A stretch of 39,164 nt of DNA, from NCBI GenBank assembly GCA_964369685.1, contig CAYJFB010000020.1, forward strand, positions 1 through 39,164. Direction: 5' to 3'. The translations under genes and the position numbers were made by a program. This stretch comes from Avidesulfovibrio sp964369685. Its GTDB lineage: Bacteria > Desulfobacterota > Desulfovibrionia > Desulfovibrionales > Desulfovibrionaceae. Each line of letters begins with the position of its first letter. Within the stretch, counting starts at the first letter, position 1. Positions 33,395-39,164 of this stretch are shown here, piece after piece. The notes beneath the pieces are model-generated. The model was not told the origin of the DNA. It worked only from the letters and a program-made list of their open reading frames with translations, and ran no database searches.

Positions 33395-34189
33395 ATGTCT
33401 ATACAATATATTACGGAAGACGAAGCCAAAACACGCGCACAAAAAAGTACCGGACAATGCCGTATTTTTTCTTATGAGCGTTTGACTCCCGCTGCCGCAG
33501 AATACTTGCGTGCCAACAATTGTACGATCGTGCAAGCTGAAAAGCATCCGATCAGCTTTGAAAACGCTTCTTCGATTCCTATTCCCGGTGAGACTGTCGC
33601 GCCTGTGGCGGAGGCTGTGGAACCGTCTGTTGCGGCTCCTGTGGCCTCTGCGGCTTGCGTCTGCAAGCCTTGTGCGGGCAGCACCTATTTGGATGCCGAA
33701 ACTCGGGTGTTGAAGTCACATCCACGAATTGAAATTCGCGGTCGTTTGGACAGTTTGATTGCGGTGACGGTCTTGGTACAAACGCAATTTGACAGCCAAA
33801 ATCGTTTGCCGGGGTTGTTAAAAAGTGGCTTGAACGATATCAAGAATTGGTTGTGGCAGATTTTGGCGTCGGATGTTTCCGGTGAGCCTGTCGGCGCATT
33901 GAGTGCTTATGGTATGAATGCCGAGATGATTCATGCTGTTTCGCTTGATCCGCAAACGTATTTGGGACAAGGACATATTGTTCCTGATGCTGCGCTCGGT
34001 CAAAATGTCGCGCTTTTGAATTGGTTGCGTACGGAAGCCCGTGAGATTGAGGTTGTGCTTGCCAAGCATGGTGATCGTGAAGATTTGCTTGAAGCGTGTA
34101 ACCGTTTAAGTACAGCTGTTTACGTTTTGATGTTGTTGACTGTGGTTGCGGAACAAGGACGGGATATCAGCAATGTATCAGGAAAGTGA
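33395..34189 (+). CDS. eutT: EutT-like corrinoid adenosyltransferase
   Basis: 264 aa, same length as EutT (267). Aligns by eye over the C-terminal domain: KSHPRIEIRGRLDSLIAVTV, GEPVGALSAYGMN, ALLNWLRTEAREIEVVLA and NRLSTAVYVLMLL. EutT makes adenosylcobalamin from ATP and corrinoid for ethanolamine lyase. The EutT metal motif H-X11-CC-X2-C is changed here: Cys88, Cys90 and Cys93 form CxCxxC (CVCKPC) without the upstream His, after a Pro/Ala/Val linker (60-86). No B12-dependent lyase is encoded nearby, and IslA needs none, so the true role in this BMC is unclear. GGAAGT precedes the ATG. Confidence 0.82.
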   Translation: MSIQYITEDEAKTRAQKSTGQCRIFSYERLTPAAAEYLRANNCTIVQAEKHPISFENASSIPIPGETVAPVAEAVEPSVAAPVASAACVCKPCAGSTYLDAETRVLKSHPRIEIRGRLDSLIAVTVLVQTQFDSQNRLPGLLKSGLNDIKNWLWQILASDVSGEPVGALSAYGMNAEMIHAVSLDPQTYLGQGHIVPDAALGQNVALLNWLRTEAREIEVVLAKHGDREDLLEACNRLSTAVYVLMLLTVVAEQGRDISNVSGK

Positions 34190-34382
34190 TGGCTTAGATA
34201 CTGCGGATACGTATTGGGGTTCATGTTTTAAACAAATTATATTGCCGACAGTGCAGCAGAAAACAGTGTTTTTGAAAGAATCTGTGTCTTGTCCTGCTTG
34301 CAGACAAAAAGGTTTGTTGAGATTGCAGGAAAAAAGCAGAGAAAGTGTGCAAAGACATATTTTACGGAAAAATGCGTGTTGA
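34173..34382 (+). CDS. Possible small CxxC protein overlapping eutT
   Basis: 69-aa frame starting at ATG 34173, overlapping the last 17 nt of the EutT-like gene in another frame. It contains one CPAC motif and a basic C-terminus (ESVQRHILRKNAC). No strong ribosome site, though translational coupling is possible. I do not recognise it. It fills the otherwise empty 290 nt before pta. Confidence 0.35.
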   Translation: MYQESDGLDTADTYWGSCFKQIILPTVQQKTVFLKESVSCPACRQKGLLRLQEKSRESVQRHILRKNAC

Positions 34383-34478
34383 ATTCTTGCAGAAAAGTGT
34401 TGCGGGAAGAACGATGTTATTTTTCTGAATGAGAACAGCATTCTTGAATCATTGTGACAAACCGAGGAGTGACAACGC

Positions 34479-35480
34479 ATGTGCGTGTTTGAACGTTGTT
34501 TAGAATTGTGCCACGAACGGAAAGGCTCTGTGGTTTTTCCGGATGGTGAAGACGCCAGAGCGGTGGCTGCCGCTGTGAGACTGACTCGTGAAAAACTCCT
34601 GAATCCTATCATTGTCGGTCGTCCTTATGTTGTGCAAAAGCATCTTCGTGAACTTGATGATCGTGGTGTTGCCATACAGATTGTTGATCCGTCAGCAACA
34701 ACGGTACTTGAACGCAATATCGCGGACTACATGCTTATTCAAGAACAAAAGGGCAAAAAGATTTCGACGGACGAAGCACAAAAAGTGATGTCCTGTCCTT
34801 TGGCTTGTGGCGCAATGTTGGTTCGTCGCGGCGATGCTGAGGTCGGCGTGGCGGGGAATCTTTCTTCTACGGCCAATGTGATTCGTGCGGGTTTGCGAGT
34901 TATCGGAACCGATCACGGTGTGAAGACGGTCTCGAGTTTTTTCTTTATGATTTCTTCGGACTGTCAAAAGCTTTATATATTTACCGATGCCGGTGTCATT
35001 CCTGATCCCACACCGGAACAGTTGGTAGATATTGCGGGCGGTACGTCTGAAATGTTACAAAATTTGATGAATATGGAACCGCGTGTGGCGTTATTGTCGT
35101 TTTCGACAAAGGGCAGTGCCGAACACCCACGCGTTGACAAAATGCGTGAAGCGTTGTCACTGATTCAGGAACGCTATCCTTATTTAAAGGTTGACGGCGA
35201 GTTGCAATTTGATGCGGCTGTTGTTCCTGCGGTGGCACGTTTGAAGGCTCCCAACAGCGCTCTTGAGGGAGCAGCCAACATTTTTGTTTTTCCTTCGCTT
35301 GAGGCGGGCAACATCGCCTATAAAGTGGCACAACGTCTCGGAGGTTATACGGCCTTTGGCCCGATGCTTCAGGGTTTTGCCAGTGGTTGGCACGATCTCT
35401 CAAGGGGATGCAGTGCCGATGATATGTTTCAAATTGCTGTTGTGGGTCTTGGCTTGCAACGGGTAAAAAATAAACAATAA
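34479..35480 (+). CDS. pta: Phosphate acetyltransferase (EutD/Pta type)
   Basis: 333-aa single-domain PTA_PTB enzyme converting acetyl-CoA and phosphate to acetyl phosphate, regenerating CoA. Motifs: VVFPDGEDARAVAAA near the N-terminus, GAMLVRRGDAEVGVAGNLSST, FTDAGVIPDPTPEQLVDIA, LSFSTKGSAEHP, VDGELQFDAAVVP and FPSLEAGNIAYKVAQRLGG, all as in EutD. It lacks the long N-terminal regulatory domains of E. coli Pta. Many BMCs use PduL instead; here Pta fills that place. No acetate kinase lies in the window. GAGGAG precedes the ATG. Confidence 0.94.
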   Translation: MCVFERCLELCHERKGSVVFPDGEDARAVAAAVRLTREKLLNPIIVGRPYVVQKHLRELDDRGVAIQIVDPSATTVLERNIADYMLIQEQKGKKISTDEAQKVMSCPLACGAMLVRRGDAEVGVAGNLSSTANVIRAGLRVIGTDHGVKTVSSFFFMISSDCQKLYIFTDAGVIPDPTPEQLVDIAGGTSEMLQNLMNMEPRVALLSFSTKGSAEHPRVDKMREALSLIQERYPYLKVDGELQFDAAVVPAVARLKAPNSALEGAANIFVFPSLEAGNIAYKVAQRLGGYTAFGPMLQGFASGWHDLSRGCSADDMFQIAVVGLGLQRVKNKQ

Positions 35481-35506
35481 ACAGCCCCCAATAAAAGGAG
35501 TTTACA

Positions 35507-35785
35507 ATGGACGCTCTCGGAATGATTGAAACCAAAGGCCTTGTCGGATTGATCGAAGCAGCTGATGCCATGGTGAAAGCCGCTCGTGTACAGCTTGTTT
35601 CCTACGAACAAATCGGTGGCGGCTTTGTGACTGCGCTGGTTCGTGGCGACGTGGCTGCTTGTAAAGCTGCAACTGACGCAGGCGCTGCCGCTGTGCAACG
35701 TGTCGGCGGTGAACTTGTGGCTGTGCATGTGATTCCTCGTCCTCATGCCGATTTGGAAAGCGTGTTTTCGCTGACCCGTAAATAA
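35507..35785 (+). CDS. BMC-H shell hexamer, PduA-like
   Basis: 92-aa canonical BMC-H protein: MDALGMIETKGLVGLIEAAD, pore loop QIGGGFV (GGG where PduA has GSG), GDVAACKAATDAG, and the edge-packing end VHVIPRPHADLE. Probably the main shell facet. AAAAGGAG gives it the best ribosome site in the operon, and the hairpin behind it would stabilise its mRNA, both fitting high expression. Confidence 0.95.
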   Translation: MDALGMIETKGLVGLIEAADAMVKAARVQLVSYEQIGGGFVTALVRGDVAACKAATDAGAAAVQRVGGELVAVHVIPRPHADLESVFSLTRK

Positions 35786-35787
35786 GC

Positions 35788-35835
35788 CAAGTCTTTTGTA
35801 CTGTTGGGGTGCTTATTGCGCCCCGACACGACTTG
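35788..35835 (+). promoter_or_regulatory. Intra-operon hairpin after the PduA-like gene
   Basis: CAAGTC (35788-35793) pairs with GACTTG (35830-35835), and inside it GGGGTGC (35806-35812) with GCGCCCC (35818-35824; one G-T). No T tract follows. It lies one base after the BMC-H stop, well placed for mRNA stabilisation or partial termination, which would raise the hexamer:pentamer ratio. Confidence 0.55.
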
Positions 35836-35918
35836 AGTTTGCGGAAAACTCGGTGTGTGTTTGACACATGACCGAATGTGATTCGGTATGGAGCAGTAAG
35901 AAGAGTTAAGGAAGAGAT

Positions 35919-36212
35919 ATGGAATTGGGAAGAGTTGTCGGTCAGGTTGTTTCAACGGTACGTTGTCAAGGTATGCCTCACAATTCACTGTTGCTTGTTG
36001 AATTGCTTGACGCTCAGGGTGAACCTGTGGGGATGCGGCATGTGGCTGCGGATCCCATCGGTGCAGGGGAGGGTGAGTGGGTTATTCTTGCTCGCGGTGG
36101 CTCTGCTCGTTGTGCCATAGCTCCCAATGCTCCTATTGATATGGCGATTGTCGGCATTGTTGATCATGTCAATGCGGGGTCTTCTGCCATATACCGTAAA
36201 AATCAAGGCTAA
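35919..36212 (+). CDS. eutN: BMC-P shell vertex protein (EutN/CcmL family)
   Basis: 97-aa pentamer-forming protein that caps the vertices of the shell. Begins MELGRVVGQVVSTVRC, the standard EutN/CcmL opening, followed by LLLVELLDAQG, AADPIGAGEGEWVILARGGSAR and PIDMAIVGIVDHV. It is the only BMC-P gene in the locus, and with the BMC-H and BMC-T genes it gives a complete minimal shell set. Ribosome site AAGGAAGAG. Confidence 0.95.
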   Translation: MELGRVVGQVVSTVRCQGMPHNSLLLVELLDAQGEPVGMRHVAADPIGAGEGEWVILARGGSARCAIAPNAPIDMAIVGIVDHVNAGSSAIYRKNQG

Positions 36213-36257
36213 AGCAAAAGTCAGTTTTTAGCTTAACATATTCGTTGAGGAGTCGCC

Positions 36258-37682
36258 ATGAATATTGGCCAACAGGATGTCGAACGCATTGTCAGAGAAG
36301 TGCTTTCTCGTTTGTCAGACGGAACACAAACCGCAAGCGGAAGCGTTGCCGCAAACGGTGATTACGGTCTTTTTGACGATCTGGATGTAGCTATTGCCGC
36401 CGCCGAAGCGGCTTATCCCAAAATCAACACCGTTGCCATGCGTGACAAAGTCATTGCCGCCATTCGTAAAGCGGGTGTTGAGCATGCCGAAATGCTGGCT
36501 AAGATGGCTGTTGAAGAAACAGGCATGGGTCGTGTTGCCGACAAAATCACTAAAAATGTGCTTGAAGCGGAACGTACCCCCGGTACGGAATGCCTTGCGC
36601 CTGCAGCCATCACAGGTGATATGGGCTTGACGCTCATTGAAAATGCACCATGGGGTGTGATTGCTTCCGTAACGCCTTCTACAAATCCTGCCGCAACAGT
36701 GATTAACAACTCAATCAGCATGATCGCCGCAGGGAATTCCATTGTATTTGCTCCACACCCCGGAGCAAAACGTGTATCGCAAAAAGCCATCCAACTTTTG
36801 AACCAAGCCATTGTGCAAGCTACAGGTATTGCCAATTTGTTGGTTGCGGTGAAAGAGCCCACCATTGAAGTGGCACAAAGGCTGTTTGCTCATCCCAGTG
36901 TGAAACTTTTGGTTGTTACGGGTGGTGAAGCTGTTGTTGAAGCCGCGCGTGAACACGCTACCATGCGTTTGATTGCTGCAGGTGCCGGCAATCCGCCTGT
37001 TGTGGTGGATGAAACCGCAGATATTCGTCGTGCAGCACAAAGCATTTATACCGGTGCAACCTTTGATAACAATATCATTTGTGCCGATGAAAAAGAAATT
37101 ATTGCTGTTGACACCATTGCCGATGCGTTGAAACAAGAACTGAAAGCCCTTGGTGCTTTCGAACTGACCCTTGAACAATCTGAAGCTGTGGCTGCGGTTG
37201 TTTTGCGCAACTACCCGGGATCCAATCCTTCTGCAAACCCCAAGTGGGTTGGTCGAGATGCGGCTGTGATTGCACAAGCTGCAGGCATCACAGTTCCGCA
37301 GTCTTGTCGGATGCTTTTGGTTGATGTGGGACGTGATATCAACAATGTGTTCGCTCGTGTGGAACAAATGATGCCCGTATTGCCGTTGTTACGTGCAAGC
37401 AATGTGGATGAAGCAATTGGTTGGGCTGTGTTGTTTGAACGCGGATTGTGCCATACAGCAGGCATGCATTCACGCAATATTGATAATATGGATAAAATGG
37501 CAAAAGTTATCAATACAAGTTTGTTTGTAAAGAACGGCCCGCATATTGCTGCACTGGGTGCCGGCGGTGAAGGCTGGACAAGCATGACTATTTCAACGCC
37601 GACAGGTGAAGGCGTAACATGTGCACGAACCTTTGTGCGTTTGCGTCGTTGTTGTTTGGTGGATAATTTCCGTATTATATAA
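36258..37682 (+). CDS. CoA-acylating aldehyde dehydrogenase (PduP/EutE type)
   Basis: 474-aa enzyme oxidising acetaldehyde with NAD+ and CoA to acetyl-CoA. The first 20 residues (NIGQQDVERIVREVLSRL) form an amphipathic helix followed by a Gly/Ser/Ala linker, a typical encapsulation peptide directing the enzyme into the BMC. Catalytic Cys275 lies in DNNIICADEKE; cofactor-site motifs ENAPWGVIASVTPSTNPA and VVTGGEAVVEAA are as in PduP and EutE. It takes the acetaldehyde made by IslA. 45 nt after eutN, last gene of the run. AGGAGTCGCC precedes the ATG. Confidence 0.95.
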   Translation: MNIGQQDVERIVREVLSRLSDGTQTASGSVAANGDYGLFDDLDVAIAAAEAAYPKINTVAMRDKVIAAIRKAGVEHAEMLAKMAVEETGMGRVADKITKNVLEAERTPGTECLAPAAITGDMGLTLIENAPWGVIASVTPSTNPAATVINNSISMIAAGNSIVFAPHPGAKRVSQKAIQLLNQAIVQATGIANLLVAVKEPTIEVAQRLFAHPSVKLLVVTGGEAVVEAAREHATMRLIAAGAGNPPVVVDETADIRRAAQSIYTGATFDNNIICADEKEIIAVDTIADALKQELKALGAFELTLEQSEAVAAVVLRNYPGSNPSANPKWVGRDAAVIAQAAGITVPQSCRMLLVDVGRDINNVFARVEQMMPVLPLLRASNVDEAIGWAVLFERGLCHTAGMHSRNIDNMDKMAKVINTSLFVKNGPHIAALGAGGEGWTSMTISTPTGEGVTCARTFVRLRRCCLVDNFRII

Positions 37683-37712
37683 ATGGGTTAGTTCTCTTTT
37701 GCTTTTTCTTTT

Positions 37713-37737
37713 TTCTGGGGGGCATTGCCCCCCAGAA
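37713..37737 (+). terminator. G/C hairpin terminator after the aldehyde dehydrogenase gene
   Basis: TTCTGGGGGGCA (37713-37724) and TGCCCCCCAGAA (37726-37737) form a 12-bp stem, followed by CCCTTTTTGTCGTGTCG and a second small hairpin (GTGTC/GACAC, 37750-37766). Same family as the other G/C elements. The remaining space to islB (to 38082) is AT-rich with no gene seen. Confidence 0.75.
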
Positions 37738-38082
37738 CCCTTTTTGTCGTGTCGCATTCAAGACACGGTGTGAATTTTTGTCATTGCTTGGCATATTCGA
37801 TCGTGTTTTTAAATACGGTACGATTAAACCTTTCAGAATACAGTTTAGAAAGAATGTTTTATTTTTGAGAATATACGTTGTATTTCTTTGTTGAGAGGAG
37901 CTTTTTTATTTTTACTAGTAATTTTTTTATCTGTCGATGACAATAAGTCTGAAAATGTTTTATAGTATATATATACTTTTCATACTCTGTTTTTGGGAAA
38001 AACAATATGTGAATTTCTTGATTTTTCCTCGTAAACACTGAGGGATGCTCCTTTTTAAAAAAAGACAAATATGAGGTGACTT

Positions 38083-39021
38083 ATGGGTTCGTTTGAAGAT
38101 AGAAAAGCGACAGGAACGGTTTTTAATATTCAAAAGTATTCTGTACATGACGGCCCCGGAATTCGTACAATTGTATTTTTGAACGGCTGTCCGTTGCGTT
38201 GTCGGTGGTGTAGTAATCCAGAGTCACAGCCTGCCACACGTCAGCTCGCGTATAATGAAGGGCGATGTATAACCTTAGAAAAATGTCAACGTTGTGTGCA
38301 AGCCTGTCCGCACGGTGCCATTTCTGAAGGTGAAACCGGAAAACCCAAATTGAATCGTAGCGTATGTCATGAATGTAAAACTTTGGACTGTGTGGAAGCA
38401 TGCCCTTCCAGCAGTTTGATCACGTATGGTGAAGAAAAAACGGTGGAACAGGTTTTACGAATTGTGGAACAAGACGCCATGTTTTATTCACGTTCCGGTG
38501 GCGGTATGACGATTTCAGGCGGAGAGCCGTTGTTTCAAAAGCATTTTGCTTTAGCATTGATTCGTGAAGCTCGACTCAGACGAATCAAAGTGGCTATTGA
38601 AACCTGTGGGCTTGTTCCTTGGGAAGTATTGGAAGACGCGGCAAGTAGGCTGAACTATATCCTTTTTGATATAAAACATATGCAAACGGACAAGCATAAA
38701 GAGTGGGTTGGTACTGGGAATGAATTAATTTTGGAGAATTTTAAAAAACTGGCTACAAGTTTTCCGAATTTGGAAATACTTGTGCGCACGCCTGTGATTC
38801 CCGGATTCAATGACACAGAAGAAAATACACGCGCTACAGCAGAATTTATCGCGCCATATAAGAATGTTTCTTATGAGATGTTGCAATACCACCGTCTGGG
38901 TACACAAAAATATGATTTTCTTGATATCCCTTGTGAAATGGGTGATGTCACACTTGATGGCGAGGTTACACCGCGTTTACAAGCGCTTGCTGACTCCATC
39001 ATCACCACTACGCGGAAATAA
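38083..39021 (+). CDS. islB: Isethionate sulfite-lyase activating enzyme
   Basis: 312-aa radical SAM activase that installs the glycyl radical on IslA Gly802. Opening FNIQKYSVHDGPGIRTIVFL and the SAM-cluster motif CPLRCRWC (CX3CX2C) are standard for glycyl-radical activases. A two-cluster ferredoxin insert follows (CQRCVQACP and CHECKTLDCVEACP, residues about 66-107), then YSRSGGGMTISGGEPLFQ. Identity as IslB rather than another activase rests on IslA being the only glycyl radical enzyme in the window. GAGGTGA precedes the ATG. It is separated from islA by the BMC genes, with its own 400-nt upstream space. Confidence 0.9.
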   Translation: MGSFEDRKATGTVFNIQKYSVHDGPGIRTIVFLNGCPLRCRWCSNPESQPATRQLAYNEGRCITLEKCQRCVQACPHGAISEGETGKPKLNRSVCHECKTLDCVEACPSSSLITYGEEKTVEQVLRIVEQDAMFYSRSGGGMTISGGEPLFQKHFALALIREARLRRIKVAIETCGLVPWEVLEDAASRLNYILFDIKHMQTDKHKEWVGTGNELILENFKKLATSFPNLEILVRTPVIPGFNDTEENTRATAEFIAPYKNVSYEMLQYHRLGTQKYDFLDIPCEMGDVTLDGEVTPRLQALADSIITTTRK

Positions 39022-39058
39022 CAGGCATATAGCAAATACAATATAAAAATACATTTAG

Positions 39059-39099
39059 AAAAAAGGTGTTCTGTTGCATTGACAAAACACCTTTTTTTG
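39059..39099 (+). terminator. Rho-independent terminator after islB
   Basis: AAAAAAGGTGTT (39059-39070) and AACACCTTTTTT (39086-39097) form a 12-bp stem ending in a T tract. It closes the isethionate locus. Confidence 0.85.
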
Positions 39100-39120
39100 T
39101 CTCGAAGTGTAAAAAAGTTC

Positions 39121-39164
39121 TTGACAAGTGGAGCGAGTTTCTCTAGTTTTCACAACTCGCCGCA
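39121..39164 (+). promoter_or_regulatory. Possible promoter at window end
   Basis: TTGACA (39121-39126), 17 nt, TAGTTT (39144-39149); a GCGAGTT/AACTCGC inverted repeat (39133-39139, 39154-39160) overlaps it. The downstream gene is outside the window. Confidence 0.35.

Noticed and set aside
39121..39164. tRNA gene at the window end
   Set aside because: Promoter-like sequence and an inverted repeat are present, but no cloverleaf arms or T-loop can be made from the 44 nt available.

Overview
The window looks like the chromosome of an anaerobic sulfite-respiring Desulfovibrionaceae bacterium, probably gut-associated (relatives of Bilophila, Taurinivorans or Desulfovibrio). The main reasons are an isethionate sulfite-lyase of the glycyl-radical type with its activase, a partial F0 ATP-synthase cluster (atpZ-atpI-atpB-atpE) next to rex as in Desulfovibrio, and a large FAD/Fe-S/CCG oxidoreductase typical of this group. 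The DNA is moderately AT-rich. Two 10-N gaps (10426-10435, 15947-15956) lie in G/C homopolymer hairpins, so this is a draft or metagenome-derived assembly.

Layout. 1-7400 is housekeeping: a very long flagellar cap protein FliD (minus), a SAM methyltransferase (minus), an acidic unknown protein, a TPP riboswitch with a short ThiC, a probable broken small gene, a zinc-ribbon protein and a 38-residue membrane peptide (minus). 7385-10300 holds atpZ, atpI, atpB, atpE and rex; the c subunit keeps most of a Na+-type ion-binding site. 10461-17150 is a catabolic island: a TRAP transporter in the unusual order dctM-dctP-dctQ, a GMC-family flavin alcohol dehydrogenase and a short-chain dehydrogenase. 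17240-24415 holds an AI-2E-family permease, the FAD/Fe-S oxidoreductase (minus) and uvrC.

24420-39100 is the main system, an isethionate-degrading bacterial microcompartment (BMC). islA sits behind a near-consensus sigma-54 promoter and three upstream copies of a GTTGCA-N4-TGCAAC palindrome. After 730 nt rich in inverted repeats comes a ten-gene run: an amidohydrolase-fold protein lacking most metal ligands, a PduS-like Fe-S flavoprotein, a PduT-like Fe-S shell trimer, a BMC-H with a basic tail, a EutQ-like cupin with a disordered linker of about 260 residues, a EutT-like adenosyltransferase, phosphotransacetylase, a PduA-like BMC-H, EutN and a CoA-acylating aldehyde dehydrogenase. islB, the activase, follows about 10.7 kb downstream of islA.

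Likely flow. Isethionate is cleaved by IslA to acetaldehyde and sulfite inside or at the shell. The aldehyde dehydrogenase makes acetyl-CoA and NADH, and Pta makes acetyl phosphate. No alcohol dehydrogenase is encoded here to recycle NADH, so PduS and the Fe-S shell protein PduT are candidates for exporting electrons to cytosolic sulfite reduction. The sulfonate-BMC principle is established for Bilophila. The less familiar parts are the EutQ-like scaffold candidate, the ligand-poor amidohydrolase, the B12-type adenosyltransferase in a B12-independent pathway, and the sigma-54 operator array.

A family of G/C-rich tandem hairpins recurs in intergenic spaces throughout and coincides with both assembly gaps.
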